The notes under the pieces were generated by a model. It had not been told where the DNA came from, made no database searches, and saw nothing but the letters and a program-made list of their open reading frames with translations. Shown in pieces: positions 54,707 through 64,000 of a stretch of 64,000 bases of DNA (position 1 is its first letter; each line of letters starts with the position of its first letter). This DNA is from Khoudiadiopia massiliensis. Its GTDB lineage: Bacteria; Bacillota; Clostridia; Tissierellales; Peptoniphilaceae. The DNA is taken from assembly GCA_900290095.1 (NCBI GenBank), contig OKQS01000001.1, positions 1 to 64,000 on the forward strand. The letters run 5' to 3'. The position numbers and the translations under genes are program-made.

Positions 54707-55660
54707 ATGGACAGGGTAGGTATGAAAATTTTCTCAGGAACGGCAAATTTGCCCTTGGCTCGGGAAATAGCCGATTATATGGGCGTTAAACTGGGAGATA
54801 TGGAAATCGGACATTTTGTTGACGGAGAGATTTCAGTAAAAATAAATGAAACTGTAAGGGGCAGGGATGTTTTCCTGATTCAGCCCACATCTTATCCGGT
54901 AAACGAACACCTTATGGAAGCCTTGATTATCGCAGATGCTTTAAAGAGGGCCTCTGTAAACAAGATCAATCTGGTAATGCCATACTACGGATATGCCAGG
55001 CAGGATAGAAAAACTGCCGGAAGGGAGCCGATCACAGCTAAACTTGTGGCCGATCTCTTGACAACTGCAGGAGTTGACAGGGTTATTACCGTGGACCTCC
55101 ATGCCGGACAGATCCAGGGCTATTTTGATATACCTGTTGACCACTTAAAGGGAGCCAACCTCCTTGCGGGTTATTTCAAGCCTTTGGTAGGAGAAAATGT
55201 CGATGATTGGTGTGTTGTTTCTCCGGACCTTGGCGGAGTTACCAGGGCCAGAAGATTTTCACATTTGTTAGGCCTGCCAATTGCCATACTTGAAAAATTC
55301 AGACCCAGACCAAATGAGTCGGTGGTTGAGAATATTATAGGAGAGGTAAAGGGTAAGCATTGTATTATCATTGATGACCTTATAGATACGGCCGGAACCA
55401 TAACAAACGCCGTCGATTATCTTAAGAAACACGGTGGCGCAAAGGACGTCTATATTGCCGCTTCACACGCAGTTCTTTCAGGACCTGCCTGCAAGAGAAT
55501 AGAACAGTCACAGGTCGTAAAGTGCATAGTCACCAACTCCATCCTCCTTCCGGGAGATAAAAGAAACGGAAAAATTGAAGTTCTCTCAATTGCCCCCCTC
55601 TTAGCTGAAGCCATGAGAAGAATTTTCAATTTTGAATCTGTAAGCGGGTTGTTCGACTGA
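54707..55660 (+). CDS. prs: Ribose-phosphate pyrophosphokinase
   Basis: A 317-residue class I PRPP synthetase giving phosphoribosyl pyrophosphate from ribose 5-phosphate and ATP. The segments [12 protein letters not shown], the metal-binding [11 protein letters not shown] and the PRPP loop [11 protein letters not shown] are present. AAGGAGG precedes the ATG. The product feeds nucleotide, histidine and NAD synthesis. pth follows with a one-base overlap. Confidence 0.98.
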   Translation: MDRVGMKIFSGTANLPLAREIADYMGVKLGDMEIGHFVDGEISVKINETVRGRDVFLIQPTSYPVNEHLMEALIIADALKRASVNKINLVMPYYGYARQDRKTAGREPITAKLVADLLTTAGVDRVITVDLHAGQIQGYFDIPVDHLKGANLLAGYFKPLVGENVDDWCVVSPDLGGVTRARRFSHLLGLPIAILEKFRPRPNESVVENIIGEVKGKHCIIIDDLIDTAGTITNAVDYLKKHGGAKDVYIAASHAVLSGPACKRIEQSQVVKCIVTNSILLPGDKRNGKIEVLSIAPLLAEAMRRIFNFESVSGLFD

Positions 55661-56343
55661 TGGATTTAGTTATAATTGTCGGCCTGGGCAATCCCGGAAA
55701 CAGATATGAGGGGACCAGACATAATGTGGGCTTCAGAACCATAGATGCCCTGGCCGATAAGTTGGGAATAAGTATGGATCAGAAAAAATGGAATGCACTT
55801 ATCGGAGAGGGGAGATTTGCCGGTAAGAAGCTGATCCTGGTAAAGCCTCAAACTTATATGAACAATTCAGGCCTTGCAGTCGGAGAAATTCTGAACTTTT
55901 ATAAAGCCTACAATGATGACCTTATAGTTATCCATGATGACATAGATATTGGCCTCGGCACCATTAGGATCAAGAGACACGGGTCATCAGGCGGTCATAA
56001 CGGAATAAAATCAATTCTCTCAAGTATTGGTGGGGGAGAATTCCCCAGGGTTAAAATAGCCGTGGGTCGCAGGCCTTGGAAAATGGACCTGGCTGATTTT
56101 GTCCTGAGTAAATTCAACGACGAAGAGCAGAAGGTTATTGATGAGGAAATAAAGGCAGCAAGCGATGCAACCATGATGATGGTTGAAAAGGGACCCGACT
56201 ATACCATGAATGTATGGAATGCTTGGGAAGCCCAATCATTGCCAAAGAAAAGTCCGGAAGATCTGGAAAAAGAAAAAGAAGAAGAGAAGAAACGCCTGGA
56301 CCAGGAGAAATTCAAAAAACAGGCGGAAATGTGCGGAGACTGA
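55660..56343 (+). CDS. pth: Peptidyl-tRNA hydrolase
   Basis: A 227-residue hydrolase that frees tRNA from stalled or dropped-off peptidyl-tRNA. Catalytic His in RHNVGF, with LVKPQTYMNNSG, VIHDDID and SSGGHNGIKS. A highly charged tail of about 30 residues (from KSPEDLEKEKEE) extends past the usual end. A weak ribosome binding site suggests coupling to prs. Confidence 0.96.
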   Translation: MDLVIIVGLGNPGNRYEGTRHNVGFRTIDALADKLGISMDQKKWNALIGEGRFAGKKLILVKPQTYMNNSGLAVGEILNFYKAYNDDLIVIHDDIDIGLGTIRIKRHGSSGGHNGIKSILSSIGGGEFPRVKIAVGRRPWKMDLADFVLSKFNDEEQKVIDEEIKAASDATMMMVEKGPDYTMNVWNAWEAQSLPKKSPEDLEKEKEEEKKRLDQEKFKKQAEMCGD

Positions 56344-59300
56344 TGAACCCTATTACTGCAATCCTTGCCGCCGATCCTTATTTTAAACAGCTTTTGATGT
56401 CATTAAAAGACGGCAAGGAAAAAATATACTTACATGGTTTGACAGACGAATCAACAGGTCATTTTTTACTTTCTTTAATGGAAATGAGAAAAGGACCTGT
56501 TTTTGTCGTGTCTTCTGAAGAAAAAAGGGCGATGGAGCTTGCTGAAGGTCTGGATTCCATTAGTGAAGGGAGATCCTTATATTTTCCGAAAGAAGAATTC
56601 AATTTTTTCAGGGCCGATTCAGTAATATCCGGTTATAAGAGCCGAAGACTTGCAATTATGTCAAGGCTTTGCAGAGGTGAAGACCTGCTTATATTTACGA
56701 CAATGCAGGCACTGGACAGGCCTATAAGTTCACCAAGAGAATTCAAAAGAAAGTCTTTGGAAATAAGTGTTGGAGATATCCTGGACATTGGAGACCTGAC
56801 CCATGATCTGATTTCAATGATGTATGAGAGGGTCCTTACAGTTGAAGCCAGGGGCCAATTTGCCGTAAGAGGTGGGATTGTAGATGTTTTTCCGCCTTCG
56901 ACAGACCGGGCTTACAGGATAGAATTCTTTGACAATGAAATTGACAGCATAAGGACTTTCTCGGTTGAAAACCAGCGATCTGATCAAAAGCTGGACAAGG
57001 CTGATATCTGTCCGGCCTCGGAACTCATATTGACGGCTGACGACCTTGCAGAGGCCGGCCGAAACATGAAGCTGGAATTGGAAAAATCAATTAAAAATGC
57101 CAAGGAAGGCGTTGATTATGATCATTCAAAAGAAGTTTATGAAAAGATTATTGATGATATTGAAGCCGGGGAGCTGACCAATGCGTCGGATCTGGTCTTG
57201 CCGTATTTGCCGAATGAAAATTTTTATAACATATATGATTATTTGCCGGACAATGCCATAGTTGTGTTTGAGGATCTTGACAGGATCATTGAAAAAGAAG
57301 AGGGAATATTGAGGCTAAAGGCCGAGGACAGGCTGGAACTTTTTAAGAGGGGTGACCTACTAAAGAGCCACATGGAATTCGGCAAGTCAAGCAGTCAGAT
57401 ATTGACAGAGCTTTCTCCATATAAGCAAATAAATCTGAGTCCGATATTAAAGAGAAGCAGGAATTTTACACCGGATCAAATCATTAGAGACAGGTCCATG
57501 CCCATAGAGAACTATAAGGCCAAAATGGATGATTTTGTAGCATCTCTTATTAGAAGAAGCAAGATGGGTTACAGGACTATAGTTTTTGGTGGGAAAAGGC
57601 CCCAGGCCCTCTTCGACACCATTAAAAAGTACTCACTTGATATGAGGCTTGTTCTTCTTAATGATGGGGATAATCGGCTTAAAGATGACCGGCTTGAAGT
57701 AAAGAAGGGCCAAATTATATGGGTCAACAGATCGATTCCCAAGGGTTTCATTTATCTTGATTCAAAAATTTGTCTAATAAGTCTCAGTGATATTACAGGA
57801 AGGACCAAAAGAAAATCCAAGGGTAAGTTAAGGAAAAAGCAGAACTTTTTAAATTATCAGGACTTGGAAATAGGGGATTTCGTAGTCCACGAGAACTACG
57901 GGGTAGGAAGATATACCGGTACTGAAAAGTTGACAATGGACGGGATTAGCCAGGATTTTCTGAAGATTGAGTATAAGGGAAGTGACGTTTTATACGTGCC
58001 TACTTCCGACATGAGTCTGGTTTCCAAGTATATGAGCAGGGAGGGAAAGAGTCCGAGCCTCTCAGGGCTGGGAAGCGGTGAGTGGAAGAAGTCCAAGGCC
58101 AGGGTTAAAAAAGCACTTGATGCAATTGCCGAAGACATTGTAAAGCTCTACGCTGAAAGATCAAAGATCAAGGGCTATGCATTTTCAAAAGACTCTCCTT
58201 GGCAGAGGGATTTTGAAGACAGTTTTGCCTATGAAGAAACACCCTCACAACTCAGGGCCACGGAAGAAATCAAGGAAGACATGGAATCCGACAAGCCAAT
58301 GGACAGGCTCCTGTGCGGGGATGTGGGATATGGAAAAACCGAGGTTGCCCTGAGGGCGGCCTTCAAAGCTATTATGGACGGAAAGCAGGTGGCCTTCTTA
58401 TGCCCGACCACAATTCTCACCCAACAGCATTACCAGACCATGACTGAGAGATTTAAGGATTTTCCCTTGAGAATTGAATATCTTTCTCGCTTTAAGTCAA
58501 AGGCCGACCAGAACAGGGTGATAAGAGACATTGAACAGGGAGGGGTCGATATGGTTGTTGGGACCCACAGGCTTTTATCAAAGGATATTAAGTTTAAAGA
58601 CCTGGGCCTTCTTGTTATAGATGAGGAGCAGAGGTTTGGCGTAAAAGACAAGGAGAAGGTCAAAAAGAAGTGGAAGAATGTCGACGTTTTGACCCTCTCA
58701 GCGACGCCAATACCAAGGACCCTCCAGCTTTCACTTACAGGCATTAGGGACATGAGCCTTTTGGAAGAGGCCCCTGAAGAGAGGTATCCTGTAACCTCAT
58801 ATGTCATGGAGTATGACGGTCAAGTTATTAAGGATGCCTTGGAGAGGGAACTTGACAGAGAGGGCCAAGCCTATGTAATACATAACAGGGTCTACGATAT
58901 AAATAGGGTGGCAGGGCATTTACAAGCAATGCTTCCGGAGGCCAGGATTGCTATTGCCAACGGGCAGATGAAAGTCGGAGAGCTGGAAAAGGTCATGGAA
59001 GACTTTGTTAAGGGAAATTATGACATCCTCCTCTCAACAGCCATTATAGAAACAGGAATGGACATTGGCAGGGTTAATACCATGGTAATCTTAAATTCAG
59101 ACAGGATGGGCCTGGCCCAGCTCTACCAGCTTAAGGGGAGAATAGGGAGATCCGATAGGAGAGCCTATGCCTATTTTACTTACGAGAGGAGCAAGATTGT
59201 AAGTGAGGTGGCTGAGAAGAGACTCAAGGCCATAAAAGACTTTTCCGAATTCGGTTCCGGATACAAAATAGCTATGCGGGACCTGGAATTGAGGGGTGCC

Positions 59301-59900
59301 GGAAACATTCTGGGTGAGAGCCAGTCCGGACATATAGACTCGATAGGATACGATCTGTATGTAAAGATGCTGGAAGAAGCTGTAAGAAAGGCCAAGGGCC
59401 TACCGGAGATCGTTGATGATGAGAACATTTCGGTGGATATAAAAGTTTCCGCATATATCCCGGAATCCTATATTCCCAACTCATCTGAAAAACTTTATTA
59501 TTATCGACACATTGCCCTCATTGAAAAGATTGAAGATTATAGTACAATCATAGAGGAATTAATTGACAGATATGGAGATCCGCCGGAAAGTCTCATAAAT
59601 CTGCTTGACCTGGTTATGATTAAGAAGATGGCTGCAAGAGCCGGATTCAGCCAGGTTAAGGAAGTCTCAGGCTATGTTGAGCTTCGCTATGAAGATTTCG
59701 GAAGTTTTTCCGTTGAAGAGCTTAAGGAAATATCGGAAACCTACAAGGGTCCCTTATCTTTCGATTTTCAAAAACAGCCCAAGTTTAAAATTCTCTCAAA
59801 TTCACAAAAAATAAAAAATGTTTCGAATTTGCTTGAGTTGATTTTGTCAATAAGTAGGAAAAAAGAAAATAAAAAAATTGGAGGAAGTAATGAAAAGTAA
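56343..59900 (+). CDS. mfd: Transcription-repair coupling factor Mfd
   Basis: A 1185-residue Mfd. It has the UvrB-like N-terminal module (VEARGQFAVRGGIVDVFPP), the RNA polymerase-binding CarD-like domain (about 507-570, GDFVVHENYGVGRYTG) and the RecG-like translocase: Walker A GDVGYGKTE (about 658-666), DEEQRFG, then TATP-like SATPIPRTL. A C-terminal regulatory domain ends the protein. ATG 56343 overlaps the pth stop (TGATG). A longer frame from 56214 lies inside pth and is rejected. Confidence 0.96.
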   Translation: MNPITAILAADPYFKQLLMSLKDGKEKIYLHGLTDESTGHFLLSLMEMRKGPVFVVSSEEKRAMELAEGLDSISEGRSLYFPKEEFNFFRADSVISGYKSRRLAIMSRLCRGEDLLIFTTMQALDRPISSPREFKRKSLEISVGDILDIGDLTHDLISMMYERVLTVEARGQFAVRGGIVDVFPPSTDRAYRIEFFDNEIDSIRTFSVENQRSDQKLDKADICPASELILTADDLAEAGRNMKLELEKSIKNAKEGVDYDHSKEVYEKIIDDIEAGELTNASDLVLPYLPNENFYNIYDYLPDNAIVVFEDLDRIIEKEEGILRLKAEDRLELFKRGDLLKSHMEFGKSSSQILTELSPYKQINLSPILKRSRNFTPDQIIRDRSMPIENYKAKMDDFVASLIRRSKMGYRTIVFGGKRPQALFDTIKKYSLDMRLVLLNDGDNRLKDDRLEVKKGQIIWVNRSIPKGFIYLDSKICLISLSDITGRTKRKSKGKLRKKQNFLNYQDLEIGDFVVHENYGVGRYTGTEKLTMDGISQDFLKIEYKGSDVLYVPTSDMSLVSKYMSREGKSPSLSGLGSGEWKKSKARVKKALDAIAEDIVKLYAERSKIKGYAFSKDSPWQRDFEDSFAYEETPSQLRATEEIKEDMESDKPMDRLLCGDVGYGKTEVALRAAFKAIMDGKQVAFLCPTTILTQQHYQTMTERFKDFPLRIEYLSRFKSKADQNRVIRDIEQGGVDMVVGTHRLLSKDIKFKDLGLLVIDEEQRFGVKDKEKVKKKWKNVDVLTLSATPIPRTLQLSLTGIRDMSLLEEAPEERYPVTSYVMEYDGQVIKDALERELDREGQAYVIHNRVYDINRVAGHLQAMLPEARIAIANGQMKVGELEKVMEDFVKGNYDILLSTAIIETGMDIGRVNTMVILNSDRMGLAQLYQLKGRIGRSDRRAYAYFTYERSKIVSEVAEKRLKAIKDFSEFGSGYKIAMRDLELRGAGNILGESQSGHIDSIGYDLYVKMLEEAVRKAKGLPEIVDDENISVDIKVSAYIPESYIPNSSEKLYYYRHIALIEKIEDYSTIIEELIDRYGDPPESLINLLDLVMIKKMAARAGFSQVKEVSGYVELRYEDFGSFSVEELKEISETYKGPLSFDFQKQPKFKILSNSQKIKNVSNLLELILSISRKKENKKIGGSNEK

Positions 59901-60807
59901 GTTTATGAAATTTTTAGGTTGCGCTTTGGCTCTTTGCCTTCTTTTATCAGGCTGCGGTGGAAAGAAATATGCTACAGTCAACGGTGAAGAAATAACCATG
60001 GATGAGTACAATACTCAGATGGATCTTTTGAAAAATATGTTGGCGGCAAGGGCCCAACTCTCAAATACAGTTTCTCAGCAGCTGATCCAACAGGCTGTAA
60101 TTAAGCAGGATCTTAAGAAAAACAATGTTAAGGTTACAGAAGAGGAAAAGAATGTTGACTATGAAGAACTGATTAAAAACTACGGTGGGGCCCAGCAGTA
60201 CCAGCAAGCCCTTCAATTCCTCGGTGTAACTGATGAACAGATGAGAAGCCTCCTGGTCCATGACACGGAAGCCCGTCTCCATAAGAAGATGTTTAATGAA
60301 AAGAATGAGCCGGCCCAGGCCGATTTGGAAAAATATTTCAATGACAACAAGGACAAGCTAATCCAGGTTGATTGCAGTCACATCCTTGTAGCGAGTGAAG
60401 AAGAGGCCAAGAAAGTAAAAGAACGTCTTGCAGCCGGTGAAAAGTTTGAAGATTTGGCAAAAGAACTTTCAAAAGACAGCACAGGCAAGGACGGCGGAGC
60501 TTTGGGAAGCAAGTCACCTTCAACATTTGTTCCTGAATTCGGAGAGGCTCTTCTTAAATTAGCTGAGGGCCAGATCAGTGATCCTGTAAAGACCCAGTTC
60601 GGATGGCATATTATCAAGGTTAACAAGAAACTTGACAGCCTGGATAAGGTTAAGGACCAGGTGGTCTCTGCTGTTAATGAAGAAAAATACAAAGAATACC
60701 TCGATAATTTAATCAAGAGCGCAGATGTAAAGATTGCCGGCCAGGAAGAATCTTCAAAAGCTCAGGAGTCATCAACAGGCGCACAAGAGAGCTCTGCAGC
60801 AAAATAA
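59890..60807 (+). CDS. PrsA-like peptidyl-prolyl isomerase lipoprotein
   Basis: A 305-residue secreted foldase. The lipobox LLSGC (about residue 22) anchors it to the membrane outside. A SurA/PrsA N-region (GEEITMDEYNTQMDLLKNM) precedes a parvulin domain at about 160-255 (CSHILVASEEEAKKVKERL, DGGALGS, FGWHIIKV). The tail is Ser/Glu/Gln-rich. It helps exported proteins fold. GGAGG five bases before ATG 59890 sets the start. Placement after mfd is common in Firmicutes. Confidence 0.93.
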   Translation: MKSKFMKFLGCALALCLLLSGCGGKKYATVNGEEITMDEYNTQMDLLKNMLAARAQLSNTVSQQLIQQAVIKQDLKKNNVKVTEEEKNVDYEELIKNYGGAQQYQQALQFLGVTDEQMRSLLVHDTEARLHKKMFNEKNEPAQADLEKYFNDNKDKLIQVDCSHILVASEEEAKKVKERLAAGEKFEDLAKELSKDSTGKDGGALGSKSPSTFVPEFGEALLKLAEGQISDPVKTQFGWHIIKVNKKLDSLDKVKDQVVSAVNEEKYKEYLDNLIKSADVKIAGQEESSKAQESSTGAQESSAAK

Positions 60808-60886
60808 ATTTAAATATTATCATCAAAATTGGGTACAATATAAAGAGCGATAATTTTGTAGGAAAACAAAAAACAGGAGGTTTTAG

Positions 60887-61897
60887 ATGGCAACAAAAGT
60901 AGCAATTAACGGTTTTGGACGTATCGGACGTTTGGCATTTAGAAGAATTCAGACCCTAAATGATATCGAAGTTGTAGCAATTAACGACTTGGTAGATCGT
61001 GAGTTTCTGGCTTATCTTCTCAAATACGACACTATGCAGGGTACATTTGATGGAGACATAAGCGTTAATGATGAGGGAATGACAGTAAACGGCAAAAAAA
61101 TTAATATGTACCACGAACCGGACGCTTCAAAGCTTCCTTGGAAAGACCTGGGAGTTGATATAGTTCTTGAGTGCACAGGCTTCTATACATCTCAGGAAAA
61201 AGCCCAGGCCCACATTGATGCAGGAGCAAAGAAAGTTATTATCTCAGCTCCGGCCAAAGGTGCTGACATGAAGATGATCGTTTTCGGTGTAAACGAGAAG
61301 ACTCTCGATGGAAGCGAGACTGTTATTTCAGGAGCTTCATGCACAACCAACTGCCTCTCACCCATGGTAAAGGTATTGAATGACAACTATGGCATCAAGT
61401 CAGCTCAGATGTCAACCATCCATGCCTATACAGGAAACCAGGCAATTCAGGACACACCCAATAAGGCCAACAACTTCAGAAGAGGTAGGGCCGGCGCTCA
61501 GAACACCGTACCGACAAGCACAGGGGCTGCCAAGGCTGTAGGCAAGGTAATTCCTGAAGTAGAGGGCAAGATTGACGGAACAGCTTTGCGTGTACCTGTT
61601 GCCACAGGTTCAATCACAGAACTCTATTCAGTTCTGGATAAGAAGGTAACGGTTGAAGAAGTTAATCAGGCAATGAAAGCTGCTTCAAATCCTTCATTTG
61701 CATACAATGAGGAAGAAATAGTTTCTTCAGATGTTATCGGAACTACAGCAGGATCGATCTTTGATGCTACTCTTACAAAGATAGTTGAAGCCGGCGATGT
61801 TCAGATTGTAAAGACCGTTGCTTGGTACGACAACGAATACGGCTATACATGCCAGTTGATAAGAACCTTGGATTATTTCGCAAACTTGGTTAAATAA
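60887..61897 (+). CDS. gap: Glyceraldehyde-3-phosphate dehydrogenase
   Basis: A 336-residue glycolytic enzyme. The NAD site is INGFGRIGR, the catalytic cysteine is C152 in SCTTNC, and WYDNEYGYT is near the end. AGGAGG precedes the ATG. The 79-base gap upstream has a TACAAT-like -10 but no good -35. No CggR-type repressor gene is adjacent. A terminator separates it from pgk. Confidence 0.98.
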   Translation: MATKVAINGFGRIGRLAFRRIQTLNDIEVVAINDLVDREFLAYLLKYDTMQGTFDGDISVNDEGMTVNGKKINMYHEPDASKLPWKDLGVDIVLECTGFYTSQEKAQAHIDAGAKKVIISAPAKGADMKMIVFGVNEKTLDGSETVISGASCTTNCLSPMVKVLNDNYGIKSAQMSTIHAYTGNQAIQDTPNKANNFRRGRAGAQNTVPTSTGAAKAVGKVIPEVEGKIDGTALRVPVATGSITELYSVLDKKVTVEEVNQAMKAASNPSFAYNEEEIVSSDVIGTTAGSIFDATLTKIVEAGDVQIVKTVAWYDNEYGYTCQLIRTLDYFANLVK

Positions 61898-61904
61898 GAG
61901 CAAT

Positions 61905-61942
61905 AAAAAAGCGGAGGGGCCCCGGGGCTTTTCCGCTTTTTT
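61905..61942 (+). terminator. Terminator between gap and pgk
   Basis: A stem of AAAAAGCGGA / TCCGCTTTTT with a GC-rich loop runs into a T tract. It lets gap be expressed above pgk and tpiA. Confidence 0.88.
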
Positions 61943-61995
61943 GTAATTATATTCAATTCATTTTAAGGGATTGTGTCCCGTCGAAAGGTAGGAAT

Positions 61996-63189
61996 ATGAA
62001 AAAAACTTTAAAAGACATGGATTTTACCGGAAAGAGATGTCTGGTCCGTGTTGACTTCAATGTGCCTATGTCGAAAACCGAGATAGGAAAGATTACCGAC
62101 GACAGCAGGGTAAGGGCAGCACTTCCGACCATAAAATATCTTTTGGATCAGAATGCCAAAGTTATACTTATGAGCCACTTGGGAAGACCCAAGGGACAGG
62201 CAAATCCGGAGTTTTCACTTAAACCTGTTGCCGACCATCTTTCAGAACTTTTAGGACAGGAAGTTATCTTCCTCGATTCAGATAAGGTTGTTGACGATAA
62301 GGTTAAAGAAGCGGTGAGAGATATGAAAGATGGTCAGGTGGCCCTCCTTCAAAACACTAGATTTGTTGCCGGAGAAACCAAGAATGACCCTGAATTTTCA
62401 AAGGAACTTGCTTCATTAGGAGAAGTTTTTGTAAACGATGCTTTCGGAACCTGTCACAGGGCCCATTCATCAAATGTAGGCCTAGCAAGCCTTTTGCCCT
62501 CAAGTCTGGGCTTTCTGGTTCAAAAAGAAGTCGAGATCATGGGCGGAGCTCTGGAAGATCCGATAAGACCTTTTGTGGCAATCTTAGGTGGAGCCAAAGT
62601 TTCAGATAAAATAGGTGTCATTAAAAACCTTTTAAATAAGGTTGATTGCATCCTTATAGGTGGCGGCATGGCCTATACATTCCTCAAGGCCCTGGGCAAG
62701 GAAATTGGGACATCACTTTTAGATGAGGAAAAGATTGACCTGGCAAAATCCTTAATGCAGGAAGCCGCCGATAAGAAAGTTAAGTTTTTATTACCCGTTG
62801 ACTGTAGGATAGCGGATGATGTAGCTGAAGGTCAGGATGTTAAAATTGTCAGTGTAGACAAAATTCCTGCAGATAAGATGAGCCTTGATATAGGACCTGA
62901 GACGGCAAAGATTTACAGGGAAGAAATTCTCAAAGCCGGAACAGTCGTTTGGAACGGCCCAATGGGAGTATTTGAAATTAAAGACTTTGCAAACGGAACC
63001 AATGAAGTGGCCAAAGCCCTTGCCGATTCCGATGCCATAACAATAATCGGAGGGGGAGATTCAGCTGCAGCTGTTGAGCAGGCGGGACTTAAGGATAAGA
63101 TCAGCCATGTTTCAACAGGTGGAGGAGCCTCTCTGGAACTTTTGGAAGGCAAGGTTCTTCCGGGTATTGATGCCATCAGCGATAAATAG
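61996..63189 (+). CDS. pgk: Phosphoglycerate kinase
   Basis: A 397-residue glycolytic kinase. It has RVDFNVPM, the substrate loop MSHLGRPKG and the nucleotide motifs [11 protein letters not shown] and GGGDSAAA. It makes ATP from 1,3-bisphosphoglycerate. GAAAGGTAGGA precedes the ATG. Confidence 0.98.
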   Translation: MKKTLKDMDFTGKRCLVRVDFNVPMSKTEIGKITDDSRVRAALPTIKYLLDQNAKVILMSHLGRPKGQANPEFSLKPVADHLSELLGQEVIFLDSDKVVDDKVKEAVRDMKDGQVALLQNTRFVAGETKNDPEFSKELASLGEVFVNDAFGTCHRAHSSNVGLASLLPSSLGFLVQKEVEIMGGALEDPIRPFVAILGGAKVSDKIGVIKNLLNKVDCILIGGGMAYTFLKALGKEIGTSLLDEEKIDLAKSLMQEAADKKVKFLLPVDCRIADDVAEGQDVKIVSVDKIPADKMSLDIGPETAKIYREEILKAGTVVWNGPMGVFEIKDFANGTNEVAKALADSDAITIIGGGDSAAAVEQAGLKDKISHVSTGGGASLELLEGKVLPGIDAISDK

Positions 63190-63224
63190 TTTGAGAGGCT
63201 TGATAATTTAGGAAGGTGGAAAAA

Positions 63225-63980
63225 ATGCGTAAAGCTTTAATTGCCGGAAACTGGAAAATGAACATGACCCCATATGAGGCTCAGCAACTCATCCAAGGAA
63301 TCCAGGAGTGGGAATTGGACTCGGAGGTCGAAGCCCTTGTCTGTGTTCCTTTTGTAGACATCCCTGTAGCTCAGGAATTGCTGGAAGATGGGGATATAAA
63401 GTTGGGGGCCCAGAACTTCTATCACGAGGAATCAGGTGCCTTTACCGGAGAAATTTCCGGACCCATGCTCAAAGATTACGATGTGGAATACATCATTATC
63501 GGACATTCCGAGAGAAGAAATATTTTTAAGGAAGACGATGAATTAATAAATAAAAAGATCCTCTCAGCCCTTAAACAGGGCTTCAAACCGATTCTCTGCG
63601 TAGGTGAAAGCCTTGAAGAAAGAGAAGCCGGCAAGGCCGAAGAAAAGGTAAAAAATCAGATCAAAGAAGATCTCAAGGGACTTGAAGCCGGGGACCTTAA
63701 AGACGTAGTAATAGCCTATGAACCCATCTGGGCCATAGGAACCGGTAAAACGGCATCTGCCGATGACGCAGAGAAGATGTGTGCCTACATTCGCAAACTT
63801 GTCCATGAAATTTTCGGACATGAGGCTGCGGAAGCTGTGCGTATTCAATACGGCGGCTCTGTAAAACCTGCCAATATAAGAGAAATAATGGCAAAGAGAA
63901 ATATAGACGGGGCTTTGGTTGGCGGGGCTAGCCTTGATGCCAAGAGCTTTGTATCTTTGGTTAATAACAGCAGATTATAA
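63225..63980 (+). CDS. tpiA: Triosephosphate isomerase
   Basis: A 251-residue TIM barrel that interconverts the triose phosphates. AGNWKMN holds the catalytic Lys, IIGHSERR the catalytic His, and E166 sits in AYEPIWAIGTG. AAGGTGG before ATG 63225 favours that start over a GTG at 63216. Confidence 0.98.
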   Translation: MRKALIAGNWKMNMTPYEAQQLIQGIQEWELDSEVEALVCVPFVDIPVAQELLEDGDIKLGAQNFYHEESGAFTGEISGPMLKDYDVEYIIIGHSERRNIFKEDDELINKKILSALKQGFKPILCVGESLEEREAGKAEEKVKNQIKEDLKGLEAGDLKDVVIAYEPIWAIGTGKTASADDAEKMCAYIRKLVHEIFGHEAAEAVRIQYGGSVKPANIREIMAKRNIDGALVGGASLDAKSFVSLVNNSRL

Positions 63981-63990
63981 AAATCTAATA

Positions 63991-64000
63991 AAAAAAGGAG
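63991..64000 (+). promoter_or_regulatory. Ribosome binding site of a gene beyond the window
   Basis: AAAAAAGGAG ends the window 10 bases after tpiA, so another co-transcribed gene probably starts just outside. Phosphoglycerate mutase is the usual next gene. Confidence 0.55.

Noticed and set aside
1-64000. CRISPR arrays, insertion sequences, prophage or integrase genes
   Set aside because: No regularly spaced repeats, transposase motifs or phage genes were seen on either strand.

Overview
The window reads as a gene-dense stretch of a Firmicutes (Clostridia/Tissierellia-like) chromosome. Evidence: a SCIFF peptide with its radical-SAM maturase, type III glutamine synthetase, a T-box leader, an L20-type leader in front of infC-rpmI-rplT, strong AGGAGG ribosome binding sites and frequent AGG arginine codons. 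The glmU-prs-pth-mfd-prsA order is the Firmicutes one, but no sporulation genes (spoVG, fin, spoVT) sit in it, which suggests a non-spore-forming anaerobe of the Peptoniphilaceae kind. That placement is inference. I saw no insertion sequence, prophage or CRISPR array.

Layout. 1-1273: tail of a 5S rRNA gene, then on the minus strand trmL, a tRNA-Thr(CGT) and a complete T-box leader that has two terminators but no gene behind it. 1381-16724: a long plus-strand series with an EF-G/TetM-like GTPase fused to a Rae1/YacP-type nuclease, a double PII-like protein with a DUF1538 permease that carries its own PII-like tail, a YhaO/YhaN-type nuclease-ATPase pair, a HAD phosphatase, thioredoxin reductase, a membrane phosphoesterase, a MORN-repeat membrane protein, an OatA-like acyltransferase, and pyrimidine salvage genes (pdp, cdd). 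16856-20184 (minus): SCIFF maturase, SCIFF precursor and an Orn/Lys/Arg decarboxylase.

20327-31017 (plus): a heterodimeric ABC exporter, a membrane-anchored sigma-like protein, tRNA-Gly(CCC), tRNA-Cys(GCA), glutamine synthetase III, hisS and thrS. 31076-31966 is a lone lipoprotein of unknown function. 32186-38979 (plus) holds ywlG and then a compact aspartate module: aspartate ammonia-lyase, an Asp/Glu racemase-family protein, fumarase, malic enzyme and a dicarboxylate/amino-acid symporter, which together could turn imported aspartate into pyruvate, ammonia, CO2 and NAD(P)H. 39108-40364 (minus) is infC-rpmI-rplT with its leader.

40415-51957 (plus): a SpoU methyltransferase, pheST, zapA, a U32 peptidase-family protein, mutS2, an unknown membrane protein and a TPR protein. 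The last of these meets murC (minus) tail to tail. 53489-60807: a GlmU whose acetyltransferase half is intact but whose uridylyltransferase half is not recognisable, then prs, pth, mfd and a PrsA-like foldase. 60887-63980: gap, pgk and tpiA, with a ribosome binding site for another gene at the window edge.

Most of the window is core metabolism. The parts most worth following up are the GTPase-nuclease fusion, the gene-less T-box, the PII/DUF1538 pair, the membrane-tethered sigma-like protein and the half-GlmU.
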